A stretch of DNA of 64,000 nucleotides from Streptomyces viridochromogenes DSM 40736 (GCF_000158955.1 NZ_GG657757.1:3574455-3638454), one strand, 5' to 3'; positions 17,328 through 25,300 are shown, counted from the stretch's first letter. The notes: generated by a model not told the origin, from the sequence alone. Made by a program: numbers and translations.

Positions 17328-17782
17328 GAGGCGGTCACCTCCTCCCACACGCTCTTGCCCCAGGGCAGCGGGATGACCCCCCAGTTACTCGACAACGCGT
17401 CGACCAGGCGCAGGCCCCTGCCGGACTCGGCGAGCAGATCGCCCTCCAGGACCTGCGGCATGGTCCGGCTCTTGTCCGTGACCGCAACGCGCACCCGGTT
17501 GCGGGCCGTGCGGGTCACCGTCAAGCGGACGATGCTGCCCGTGGCGTGACGGGTGGCGTTGCTCGCCAACTCCGACACCAGGATCTTCGCGTCATCCTTA
17601 AGGTGCTCCAGGTGCCAGACGGCCAGCACTATGGCCACCATCTGGCGGGCGTCCTCAGCGGTCTGCTCGTCCCGCTGGAGGACGCCGACGTACGCCGGAT
17701 CTCCGGTGGCTGAGACGATCGGGCGCCAGGACGGCCGCAGCCGTTCCACCCTTTCGGTCTCAGTGATGCTCGTGCTCGCCAT
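17309..17782 (-). CDS. HATPase_c (anti-sigma/RsbW-like) ATP-binding protein
   Basis: This 157-aa protein has a GHKL ATPase domain: N-box SELASNATRHA (Asn75), VTDKS (Asp103) and ESGRGLRLVDAL (119-130). In Streptomyces such stand-alone domains are mostly RsbW/SpoIIAB-like kinases or switch proteins paired with XRE regulators. Here it is the first gene of the minus-strand island operon, overlaps the zinc-ribbon gene, and diverges from the HTH-TPR regulator across 140 bp. Confidence 0.85.
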   Translation of the reverse strand: MASTSITETERVERLRPSWRPIVSATGDPAYVGVLQRDEQTAEDARQMVAIVLAVWHLEHLKDDAKILVSELASNATRHATGSIVRLTVTRTARNRVRVAVTDKSRTMPQVLEGDLLAESGRGLRLVDALSSNWGVIPLPWGKSVWEEVTASWPPQR

Positions 17783-17870
17783 GCTGACGCCCCCAAGCGG
17801 CTGTCGTGCATTTTCGGAGGCGGACCCGGGGCCCGCCCTTCAAGCCAACAGCGGGTCAACTTCTCCGTGA

Positions 17871-17918
17871 GGACATCCAGGCGGACATTCCGGCGGACAT
17901 TTTCAAGAGAGGGGACAT
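17871..17918. promoter_or_regulatory. Four phased GGACAT repeats between divergent island genes
   Basis: GGACAT occurs at 17871, 17883, 17895 and 17913, a spacing of 12, 12 and 18 bp, just before the HTH-TPR start at 17923. The even spacing suggests an iterated operator, perhaps for the regulator itself. In one frame the repeats also read as EDIQADIPADIF, so an N-terminal extension of the regulator cannot be excluded. Confidence 0.4.
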
Positions 17919-17922
17919 CCCC

Positions 17923-19287
17923 ATGTGTCTGCAACCGGCTACGGTCAGTGGACGATCGGATGAGCGGAGTCACGACGTGGCCGAGGGAGCAACGCTCTTC
18001 GAGCAGGCATGCATCGCTCAGGGCTGGGACACAACGGGTAAATTCGTGCAGGCCTTTGAGGAGACAGCGGAGCTCCTGGGCGAGCCGGTCACTGTGACCG
18101 CCCGTCATGTCCGCCGCTGGAAACGCGAGGTGCCGCCGCCGACACCGCGGGCCCGGACATGGACAGTCATCCATGCCATGTTCGGCGTGGACCCCCTCGA
18201 GCTTGGTTTCCCCAACCGGCCTGCCGGTGTCACCTTGAGAGGAGCAACGCTCCTCGCGCAGGAAGGCACCAGCGTGCACCGACGGGCATTCCTCTCCGAC
18301 TCCATCGGCGCCGCCGCCGCCGTCACCATGCCGCCCCGAGTAACCACCACCACGCCGCCGAGCAGCACGGGCGCAGTCGGCACCGCCCACGTGCTGGAGC
18401 TGCGGGAAGGCCTCCGCTCCCTGTACCACCTGGACGATGCGTACGGCGGCGGCGACGTCCTCTCACTGGCCGTCAAGCACCTGCGCCGCATCCGCCGCGT
18501 CATCAACACCCGGGAGTACCCCGACACCATCGGACGGCAGCTACGCCTCCTCGCCGGCGAAACCGCCGAGCACTGCGCCTGGCTGCACTACGACGCCGAC
18601 GACCAGGACGGGGCCAACTCCTACTGGGGGGAGGCCCTGACCACCGCCACGATGGTGCGCGAGGCCTCACTGGAGATCCTCGTCCTCGCCTCCCTGAGCA
18701 TGCAGGCCAGCTACACCGGACGGCCCCGCGACGGCTACGACCTGGCCCGAGCAGCCCAGGAACGGGCAGCCCGCTACGGCTCCCCCGTCCTGCAATCCCT
18801 CATCGCCTCCCGCGAAGCCCGGGCCCTGTCCCTCCTCCGCGATGACTCCACCGCCCGCAAACGCCTGGCGGAGTCGATGCGCCTGGTGGAGCGGGCAGAC
18901 CGCGGGCGCCCCTCCCCTGACTGGGCCGCGTTCCACGGCCACGCCGAACTCGACTACGCCCAGGGCCTGCTGTACACGGAGAGCGGCCACCACCACCGCG
19001 CCGTCGCGTTCTTGCGGGCAGCCCTCGACCACCAGGACCGCACATACGGCCGCAACCGCGCCCTGTACCGGCTCACCCTCGCCCGGAGCCTCGTGAGCTG
19101 CGGCGAGGTCGACGAAGGAGCAGCCCAAGCCATCGAGAGCCTGGGCCACCTGGAAGAAGTCGAATCCGGGCGGGTACTGCGTCGCCTGAGCGAGGTCGTG
19201 GACCTCCTCGGCGACGTCGACGCCGTCTCCGCGCGCCAGGCCGCCGAGGAGCTGACCGAGTACGTGCAGGAGAGGAAGGCCGCGTGA
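17923..19287 (+). CDS. HTH-TPR transcriptional regulator (island)
   Basis: This 454-aa protein has an N-terminal helix-turn-helix region (residues ~20-85, VTVTARHVRRWKRE followed by MFGVDPLELGFP, the pattern of Streptomyces XRE-type regulators). A Ser/Thr/Pro linker follows, then a helical C-terminal array of TPR-like repeats (~155-450). This layout resembles RRNPP-type peptide-sensing regulators, but that similarity is architectural only. The ATG at 17923 follows AGAGAGGGGA. It diverges from the HATPase-radical SAM operon, which makes it the natural candidate to regulate that operon, and overlaps the next GNAT gene by one base (TGATG). Confidence 0.8.
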   Translation: MCLQPATVSGRSDERSHDVAEGATLFEQACIAQGWDTTGKFVQAFEETAELLGEPVTVTARHVRRWKREVPPPTPRARTWTVIHAMFGVDPLELGFPNRPAGVTLRGATLLAQEGTSVHRRAFLSDSIGAAAAVTMPPRVTTTTPPSSTGAVGTAHVLELREGLRSLYHLDDAYGGGDVLSLAVKHLRRIRRVINTREYPDTIGRQLRLLAGETAEHCAWLHYDADDQDGANSYWGEALTTATMVREASLEILVLASLSMQASYTGRPRDGYDLARAAQERAARYGSPVLQSLIASREARALSLLRDDSTARKRLAESMRLVERADRGRPSPDWAAFHGHAELDYAQGLLYTESGHHHRAVAFLRAALDHQDRTYGRNRALYRLTLARSLVSCGEVDEGAAQAIESLGHLEEVESGRVLRRLSEVVDLLGDVDAVSARQAAEELTEYVQERKAA

Positions 19288-19859
19288 TGCCGGAGCTGAC
19301 CTACACACGGCATGAGGGCCAGGACGCCGCCGATGCCCTGGACGTATTCCTGCCGGCGTACGAGGAGATCTACGCCGAACCGCCCTACCTCGAGGGCCCC
19401 AGGGACGTCGCCGACTTCATCGAGCACTACGCCGCCCAAGCCAAGCGCCCAGGCATGCGCCTGGTACTCGCCCACGACGGCCCCGACGTCGTCGGCTTCA
19501 CCTACGGCTACTACCTCGCCCCGGACACCCGCTGGTGGGCCAACATCCAGGACGTCCAGCTCCCGCCCGAGGAGACACGCGAGGACGGCCGACGTACGTT
19601 CGTGATCATCGAACTCGCGGTGCGCAGGGCCTGGCGCCGCCGCAGGGTCGCCGCCACCCTGCACAACGTGCTCCTGGAGGACGTGCACGCCGAGCGCGTC
19701 ACCCTCACCGTACGGCCCGAACCGGAGGCCGCCCCCGCCCGCCAGGCCTACGAGGCATGGGGATACCACCGCGTCGGCACCTCCCACCCCTGGGAAGACG
19801 CACCCCTGTACGACTGCATGGTGCGCCACCTTCAGCAAGCCCCGCCCGCCGCACCCTGA
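19287..19859 (+). CDS. GNAT-family acetyltransferase (island)
   Basis: This 190-aa protein has a GNAT fold: the IIELAVRRAWRRRRVAATLHNVLLE segment is the acetyl-CoA binding motif A (usually Q/RxxGxG/A, here degenerate), followed by ARQAYEAWGYHRVGTSHPW, typical of motif B. The ATG at 19287 shares its A with the stop codon of the HTH-TPR gene, so the two are translationally coupled. The substrate is unknown. Confidence 0.82.
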   Translation: MPELTYTRHEGQDAADALDVFLPAYEEIYAEPPYLEGPRDVADFIEHYAAQAKRPGMRLVLAHDGPDVVGFTYGYYLAPDTRWWANIQDVQLPPEETREDGRRTFVIIELAVRRAWRRRRVAATLHNVLLEDVHAERVTLTVRPEPEAAPARQAYEAWGYHRVGTSHPWEDAPLYDCMVRHLQQAPPAAP

Positions 19860-19977
19860 TCACCGTACGGGCGTTGTCAGCCCCGCCCGTACCTTGGCGC
19901 CTCGCCCAACTCCCCCCGGCCCTCCAGGCACTGCGTGCCGCCCTGCCTGGAAGTCGATCGCGGCGGGATGAGTTCGC

Positions 19978-19999
19978 GTAGTGAAGAATATTTCACTAC
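19978..19999. promoter_or_regulatory. Palindrome at the right island end
   Basis: GTAGTGAA (19978-19985) and TTCACTAC (19992-19999) flank GAATAT. The core AGTGAA-N6-TTCACT equals that of the palindrome at 13758-13775. It is eight bases from the right direct repeat, whereas the left palindrome is fourteen bases from its repeat. The pair may be attachment-arm sites or the diverged remains of one bldA-downstream sequence. Confidence 0.5.
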
Positions 20000-20005
20000 G
20001 ATCAG

Positions 20006-20101
20006 GTTTCCGACGGCATGCGCCCGCTGTCAACGGGCATGCCGTGAACTCTTCAATGAACCATGCAGGGGTCGGAAGGTGCCCGGAGCCGGACTCGAAC
20101 C
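20006..20101. repeat. Right direct repeat of the island (bldA 3' end)
   Basis: This is the partner of 13790-13885: 90 identical bases, one mismatch at 20096, then five matches. It covers the tRNA 3' end (20080-20101) and 74 bp downstream, including a hairpin at 20013-20045 (ACGGCAT...GCCCG pairing with CGGGC-ATGCCGT) that may terminate the tRNA transcript. Confidence 0.9.
20013..20045 (-). terminator. Hairpin downstream of bldA
   Basis: On the minus strand this stem-loop lies about 34 bases after the tRNA 3' end. Arms of 7 and 5 bp are separated by a 2-nt bulge, with a 7-nt loop. It is part of the duplicated 90 bp, so an identical hairpin sits at 13797-13829. Confidence 0.5.
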
Positions 20102-20163
20102 GGCACGCCCGCGAAGGGGCAGCGAGGTTTAAGCTCGCCGTGTCTGCATTCCACCATCCGGGC
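20080..20163 (-). tRNA. bldA: tRNA-Leu (anticodon UAA), bldA-type
   Basis: The 84-nt minus-strand gene folds as a class II tRNA. The acceptor stem is GCCCGGA with TCCGGGC and discriminator A. The anticodon stem-loop is GCGAG-CTTAAAC-CTCGC (anticodon TAA), with a long variable arm TGCCCCTTCGCGGGCG and a T arm GCCGG-TTCGAGT-CCGGC. CCA is not encoded. The UUA-reading leucine tRNA of Streptomyces is BldA, needed for aerial growth and antibiotic production because UUA codons are rare and regulatory. Its 3' 22 bases also occur at 13864-13885 with TTCAAGT instead of TTCGAGT, showing that the gene is the attachment site of the island. Confidence 0.95.
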
Positions 20164-20579
20164 AGGCCATGGGCTCCGCATCGAGGTTCCGAGACTATCG
20201 GGACGGGTCCCCCGAACAGCGGAAGGGTGGGCCGATGTTGTCTTATTTTATTGACGTCTGAGGGTGCATCAGCACTCGGAACGCGCCATCCGCACTTGCC
20301 AATAGCCTTCCGTGCGGCGCTCGGCTACGTATACGGAATGACGGAATTTCACCGTCTGAACGAGGGCACTCCACCTGTTCTTGACACAGGATCGGTCTGG
20401 TTCCCGACACCGGGCCCCCTCAGGGACGCCCGTCATCCCCAGGTATGACATCGCCTCTCGCGGTCAGACCGAAGTCGGCCTTCGGAACCGGGACTACGGG
20501 TGACTACACGACGGGTGGGCAAGCGGACGATGGATTCACGTCCGTCCAGAACACCGTCGTCCCGACAGGAGAGTCATCC
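20164..20579. other. Intergenic region with bldA promoter side and ABC operon leader
   Basis: No gene is evident in this 416-bp stretch. Toward bldA, GATAGTCT on the minus strand (about 20196-20203) could be its -10 region. The stretch 20240-20255 is unusually AT-rich (TCTTATTTTATTGACG). TTGACA at 20381-20386 may be the -35 of the ABC operon, but I see no matching -10. An in-frame ATG at 20445 could extend the ATPase, with low-complexity content. Confidence 0.5.
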
Positions 20580-21350
20580 GTGACCACCGCATCCCTCGCC
20601 GACCGGGCCACCACCGTGGCCGCGCGCGCCACGGATCTGTCCAAGATCTACGGGCAGGGTGAGACCCAGGTGGTCGCCCTGGACCGGGTCTCCGTCGACT
20701 TCCGGCAGGCCGAGTTCACCGCGATCATGGGTCCGTCCGGCTCCGGCAAGTCCACCCTGATGCACTGCGTGGCGGGGCTGGACACCTTCTCCTCCGGGTC
20801 GGTGCGCATCGGCGACACCGAGCTCGGCTCGCTGAAGGACAAGCACCTGACCAAGCTCCGCCGGGACAAGATCGGCTTCATCTTCCAGGCGTTCAACCTG
20901 CTGCCAACCCTGACGGCCCTGGAGAACATCACCCTTCCGATGGACATCGCGGGCCGTAAGCCGGACAAGCAGTGGCTGGACTCCGTCATCACGATGGTCG
21001 GTCTGGCGGACCGGCTCGGTCACCGGCCCTCGCAGCTGTCCGGCGGTCAGCAGCAGCGCGTGGCCGTGGCGCGGGCGTTGGCCTCCAAGCCCGAGATCAT
21101 CTTCGGTGACGAGCCCACCGGCAACCTCGACTCGCGCTCCGGCGCCGAGGTGCTGGGCTTCCTGCGCAACTCCGTTCGGGAGCTGGGCCAGACGGTGGTG
21201 ATGGTGACGCACGACCCGGTCGCCGCGGCCTACGCGGACCGGGTCGTCTTCCTCGCGGACGGCCGGATCGTCGACGAGATGTACCGCCCGACGGCGGAGA
21301 CGGTCCTGGACCGCATGAAGGCCTTCGACGCCAAGGGCCGCACCAGCTGA
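20580..21350 (+). CDS. ABC transporter ATPase (MacB/LolD type)
   Basis: This 256-aa ATPase has Walker A GPSGSGKST, a Q-loop in FIFQAFNLLPTLTALENI, signature LSGGQQQRVAVARALA, Walker B IIFGDEPTGNLD and an H-loop in VMVTHD. It energises the FtsX-type permease encoded 38 bp downstream. Such exporters handle lipoproteins, peptides or antibiotics; the substrate is unknown. The GTG at 20580 has AGGAGAG six bases upstream; an upstream in-frame ATG at 20445 is less likely. A paralogue is at 55785-56573. Confidence 0.93.
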   Translation: MTTASLADRATTVAARATDLSKIYGQGETQVVALDRVSVDFRQAEFTAIMGPSGSGKSTLMHCVAGLDTFSSGSVRIGDTELGSLKDKHLTKLRRDKIGFIFQAFNLLPTLTALENITLPMDIAGRKPDKQWLDSVITMVGLADRLGHRPSQLSGGQQQRVAVARALASKPEIIFGDEPTGNLDSRSGAEVLGFLRNSVRELGQTVVMVTHDPVAAAYADRVVFLADGRIVDEMYRPTAETVLDRMKAFDAKGRTS

Positions 21351-21388
21351 TCCCCCGTCAGGACCGACAGGACTGAGAAGAAGAACCC

Positions 21389-23923
21389 ATGTTCCGAACC
21401 GCCTTGCGCAACGTGCTCGCGCACAAGGCCCGGCTCCTGATGACCGTGCTCGCCGTGATGCTCGGCGTGGCATTCGTCTCCGGCACGCTGGTCTTCGCCG
21501 ACACGCTCTCCAACGCCTTCCGCAACCAGTCGGCGAAGAGCTACGACGACGTCGCCGTGGCCGTCACCTCGTACGCCGAGAAGGACGACGCCGAGAAGGA
21601 GCCCGGTCTCTCCCGGAAGACCCTCGACGAGATCGCCGCGGTGGACGGCGTCGGCGCCACGTACGGCCGCGTCGACGGCTTCGCCGGTGTCGCCGACCCC
21701 GACGGGAAGCTGATCGGCGTCGGCTGGTCCAACAAGGGCTCCAACTTCGCCCCCGGCAAGGGCGGCAAGGACCCCGCCTACACGTTCACCGACGGCTCGG
21801 GCCCGGTGAAGGACGATCAGATCGCCCTGGACAGGGACTCCGCGGCCAAGGGCGACTACCAGGTCGGCGACCGGGTCCGGGTCGCCACGAACGGGCCGGT
21901 GAAGGAGTACACCCTCAGTGGTGTGTTCACCACCGAGGACGGCGCCGTGAACGCCGGCGGCAGCCTGGTCCTCTTCGACACCGCGGTCGCCCAGAAGCAG
22001 TACCTCGAGCCCGGTTACTTCCAGAGCGTCACCGTCACCGCCGCCCCCGGTGCGTCCGACGCGAAGATCCTGGACGCGGTCAAGCCGCTGCTGCCGGACA
22101 CCGCCGAGGCGAAGACCGGCCAGGCCCTCGCGGACGAGCAGGCCGAGGAGATCGAACAGGGTCTGGGCAGCCTCAAGCAGGTCCTGCTCGGCTTCGCGGG
22201 CATCGCGCTGTTCGTCGGGGTCTTCCTGATCTCCAACACCTTCACCATGCTGGTCGCCCAGCGCACCAAGGAGATCGCGCTGATGCGCGCCGTCGGTGCC
22301 TCGCGCAGGCAGATCACCCGTTCGGTGCTCGCCGAGGCGGCGTTGGTGGGTCTGGTCGCCTCGGCGATCGGCTTCGTCCTCGGCATCGGGCTGGCGGTCG
22401 GTCTGCGGTCCGGGATGGCAGCGTTCGAGATGAAGATCCCGGACGGTCCGCTGATCCTGTCCGCCACGCCGGTGCTCGCGGCGCTCGGCGTCGGTGTGCT
22501 GATCACGATGTTCGCCGCCTGGCTGCCCGGCCGCCGGGCCGCGAAGATCCCACCGGTGGCGGCCATGAACAGCGTCCACGCCGCGGCCACCACCAAGTCG
22601 CTGGTGCTGCGCAACTCCATCGGGGCGGCCGTCACCGCCCTCGGCGCGGCCGGCATCGTGCTGGGTGCCTCGTCCGGCGGTGACGACGGCCGGATGTACA
22701 TCGCGGCGGGCGCGTTCTTCGCCCTGGTCGGTGTGATCATCCTGATCCCGCTGCTGTCCCGGCCCGTGATCGCCATCGTCCGTCCGCTGCTCGTCGGCCC
22801 CTTCGGGGTGTCCGGCAAACTGGCCGGCCAGAACGCGGTCCGCAACCCGCGCCGTACCGGGGCCACCGCCTCGGCGCTGGCGATCGGGCTGACGCTGGTG
22901 ACCGGCCTGTCGGTGCTCGGTGTCACGGTGGGCACGGCCATCGACAAGACGACCACGGACAACATCAAGGCCGACTACATGGTCTCGATGGCGAACGGCC
23001 GGGACCTCGACCAGTCCGCGCTGACGGCGCTGGAGAAGGCCGAGGGCGTTTCGGCGGTCTCGCCCCAGCAGAGCGTCTACTTCCAGGCCGGTGACGAGGA
23101 CTTCGTATCCGCTTCGGCGGTCACACCCGGCGATGTCGAGCAGGTCCTGAACGTCGACGTCGTCAGCGGCGACATCGGTTCGCTCGCGAAGGGGAAGATC
23201 GCGGTCGCCGAGAAGACGGCCAGGAGCAAGGGCTGGAAGCCCGGCGACACCGTCCCCGTCACCTTCAACGACGAGAAGAAGGGCACGCTCGAGGTCGGCG
23301 CCGTCTTCAAGGACAGCGAGTTCCTCTCCCCCGTCCTCGTCGACACGAAGGTCGTGAAGCCGCACGAGGCGCGGCCGTCCATCCAGCAGATCTTCGTGAA
23401 GGTGGACGGCGGCCAGTCCTCGGCGCACGAGAAGGTCCTGACCGACGCGCTGGGCGACAACCCCGCGATCAAGGTCATGGACCGGCAGGACATCCGCGAC
23501 GAGTTCGGCGGCATCATCAACACCCTGCTGAACATCATGTACGGCCTGCTGGCGATGGCCCTGATCATCGCCGTGCTGGGTGTCGTCAACACCCTGGCGA
23601 TGTCGGTCTTCGAACGGCAGCAGGAGATCGGCATGCTGCGCGCGATCGGTCTCGACCGGCGCCGGGTGAAGCGGATGGTGCGGCTGGAAGCCGTGGTCAT
23701 CTCGGTGTTCGGCGCGATGGTCGGCATCGGTCTCGGCTCGTTCCTCGGCTGGGCGATCGGCGAGACCTTCGCGGACCAGATCCCGGGCTACGCGCTGGTC
23801 CTGCCCTGGGACCGGATCGGGATCTTCCTGGTGCTGGCCGGCCTGGTGGGCGTCCTGGCGGCGATGTGGCCGGCCCGCAACGCCGCGCGGCTGAACATGC
23901 TGAACGCGATCAAGGCGGAGTGA
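21389..23923 (+). CDS. ABC transporter permease, double FtsX domain
   Basis: This 844-aa permease has an N-terminal membrane helix (residues ~17-38), a large extracellular domain (~40-255), an FtsX unit of three helices (~265-390), further helices (~410-480), a second extracellular domain and a second FtsX unit at the C-terminus (~710-835). It is the duplicated MacB-like layout of actinobacteria. The QRTKEIALMRAVGASRRQ segment and its counterpart QQEIGMLRAIGLDRRR are the coupling helices. The ATG follows GAGAAGAAG. It forms an operon with the ATPase and ends at a strong terminator. Confidence 0.92.
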   Translation: MFRTALRNVLAHKARLLMTVLAVMLGVAFVSGTLVFADTLSNAFRNQSAKSYDDVAVAVTSYAEKDDAEKEPGLSRKTLDEIAAVDGVGATYGRVDGFAGVADPDGKLIGVGWSNKGSNFAPGKGGKDPAYTFTDGSGPVKDDQIALDRDSAAKGDYQVGDRVRVATNGPVKEYTLSGVFTTEDGAVNAGGSLVLFDTAVAQKQYLEPGYFQSVTVTAAPGASDAKILDAVKPLLPDTAEAKTGQALADEQAEEIEQGLGSLKQVLLGFAGIALFVGVFLISNTFTMLVAQRTKEIALMRAVGASRRQITRSVLAEAALVGLVASAIGFVLGIGLAVGLRSGMAAFEMKIPDGPLILSATPVLAALGVGVLITMFAAWLPGRRAAKIPPVAAMNSVHAAATTKSLVLRNSIGAAVTALGAAGIVLGASSGGDDGRMYIAAGAFFALVGVIILIPLLSRPVIAIVRPLLVGPFGVSGKLAGQNAVRNPRRTGATASALAIGLTLVTGLSVLGVTVGTAIDKTTTDNIKADYMVSMANGRDLDQSALTALEKAEGVSAVSPQQSVYFQAGDEDFVSASAVTPGDVEQVLNVDVVSGDIGSLAKGKIAVAEKTARSKGWKPGDTVPVTFNDEKKGTLEVGAVFKDSEFLSPVLVDTKVVKPHEARPSIQQIFVKVDGGQSSAHEKVLTDALGDNPAIKVMDRQDIRDEFGGIINTLLNIMYGLLAMALIIAVLGVVNTLAMSVFERQQEIGMLRAIGLDRRRVKRMVRLEAVVISVFGAMVGIGLGSFLGWAIGETFADQIPGYALVLPWDRIGIFLVLAGLVGVLAAMWPARNAARLNMLNAIKAE

Positions 23924-23936
23924 GCAGTCCCGCCAC

Positions 23937-23981
23937 GCCGAAGGGCCGGACTTCCCTCGACGGGGAGTCCGGCCCTTCGGC
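23937..23981. terminator. Bidirectional terminator
   Basis: GCCGAAGGGCCGGACT (23937-23952) pairs perfectly with AGTCCGGCCCTTCGGC (23966-23981). It separates the ABC operon from the convergent methyltransferase gene. Confidence 0.75.
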
Positions 23982-23992
23982 TTGCGTCCGGG

Positions 23993-25300
23993 TCAACTGC
24001 GCTCGGACTCGGTCCACTCGCGGGCGCGCAGCGGCAGGCCCGAGGTCCCCGACTCGGGGGTCCGCACGGCCAGGACCTGGTTGACGCCGATGCGGTTGCG
24101 TTCGAAGGCGACCGCGGAGGCGGCCATGTAGAGGCGCCAGACGCGGGCGCGGCCGGGGCTGGTGAGCCGCGCGGCCCGCGCCCAGTCGGTCTCCAGACGG
24201 GTGACCCACCGGCGCAGGGTGAGGGCGTAGTGCTCGCGGATCGACTCGACGTCACGCACCTCGAAACCGGCCCGCTCCAACTGGGTGACGGTGCTGCCGA
24301 CGGGCTGGAGCTCACCGCCCGGGAAGACGTAGGAGTCGATGAACGCGTCGACGCTGTACGTCGTCTCGTCCCGCTGCGGGCGGCGGGCGATCTGGTGGTT
24401 GAGCAGCCGCCCGCCGGGCACGAGCAGCGCGTGCAGGTCGGTGGCGTAGTCCAGGTACCGCTCCGCGCCGACGTGCTCGGCCATGCCGATGGAGGAGATG
24501 GCGTCGTAGGGCCCGTCGCGGACGTCGCGGTAGTCCTGTACGCGGATCTCGACCTTGTCGGTGAGGCCCTCGTCGGCGACGCGCTTGCGGGCGTAGGCGG
24601 CCTGCTCCTGGGAGAGCGTGACCCCGACGACGGCGACGCCGTGCTCGCGGGCGGCGTGCAGGGCCATCGAGCCCCAGCCGCAGCCGACGTCGAGGAGCCG
24701 CTGACCGGGCTTCAGGCCGAGCTTGCGGCAGACGAGTTCGAGCTTGTCGTGCTGGGCCTGTTCGAGGGTGCTGTCCGGGGTGGGCCAGTAGGCGCAGGAG
24801 TACACCATGGACGGGCCGAGGACGATCTCGTAGAAGTCGTTGCCGACGTCGTAGTGGTGGCTGATGGCGCGTCTGTCGCTGCGCTTGGTGTGCAGGTGGC
24901 GGCGAGGGCTGCGGGCCTCCTCGGGAGGCGGGGCGGGCGGCAGCGGGCTCCCGGCGAGCTTGACGAGGCCGCGTACGGCGGAGCGGACCTCGGGGTCGCG
25001 CAGGGCCTGGGCGAGGGTGCGGGCGTCCTCGCCGCGCTCCCAGACGAGACCGGCCAGCAGGTCGAGGGTGGCGTACAGATCGCCCTCGATGTCGAGATCG
25101 CCGGCCACCCAGGCGCGGGCCAGGCCGAGTTCGCCCGGTTTCCACAGCAGGCGGCGCAGGGCGCGGCGGTTGCGTACGACCAGGGTCGGCGCACCCGGAG
25201 GACCCGCCTGCGAACCGTCCCAGGCGCGGATGCGCACCGGGAGCGGCGCTCCCAGCAACTGTGTGAACAGGCCCTGCAGCCGCGGCGCGGCGTCTGCCAT
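23993..25300 (-). CDS. Cyclopropane-fatty-acid-synthase-family methyltransferase
   Basis: This 435-aa SAM-dependent enzyme of the CFA synthase family adds a methylene or methyl group to lipid acyl chains at the membrane surface. The SAM-binding motif is LLDVGCGWGSMALHAA, followed by VVGVTLSQEQAAYARKR and ISSIGMAEHVG. The N-terminal ~100 residues resemble the CFA-type lipid-binding domain. ATG 25300 has GGAGG eight bases upstream; a GTG nine bases earlier is possible. The exact lipid product is not predictable. Confidence 0.9.
   Translation of the reverse strand: MADAAPRLQGLFTQLLGAPLPVRIRAWDGSQAGPPGAPTLVVRNRRALRRLLWKPGELGLARAWVAGDLDIEGDLYATLDLLAGLVWERGEDARTLAQALRDPEVRSAVRGLVKLAGSPLPPAPPPEEARSPRRHLHTKRSDRRAISHHYDVGNDFYEIVLGPSMVYSCAYWPTPDSTLEQAQHDKLELVCRKLGLKPGQRLLDVGCGWGSMALHAAREHGVAVVGVTLSQEQAAYARKRVADEGLTDKVEIRVQDYRDVRDGPYDAISSIGMAEHVGAERYLDYATDLHALLVPGGRLLNHQIARRPQRDETTYSVDAFIDSYVFPGGELQPVGSTVTQLERAGFEVRDVESIREHYALTLRRWVTRLETDWARAARLTSPGRARVWRLYMAASAVAFERNRIGVNQVLAVRTPESGTSGLPLRAREWTESERS

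Larger units (their letters stand above)
13790..20101. mobile_element. bldA-linked 6.2-kb genomic island carrying a RiPP-like locus
   Basis: Two >90-bp direct repeats, 6216 bp apart, bracket seven genes: a GNAT, a small peptide, a radical SAM protein, a zinc-ribbon protein, an HATPase, an HTH-TPR regulator and a second GNAT. The right repeat is the 3' end of an intact tRNA-Leu(UAA) gene, and the left is a partial copy. That is the standard outcome of tRNA-targeted site-specific integration. No integrase, excisionase or replication gene is present, so the element is degenerate, cargo-only or mobilised in trans. Confidence 0.8.

Noticed and set aside
20445..20579. Upstream ATG start for the first ABC ATPase
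   Set aside because: The extension is low-complexity and lacks an SD; GTG 20580 has AGGAGAG and matches the paralogue's start layout.
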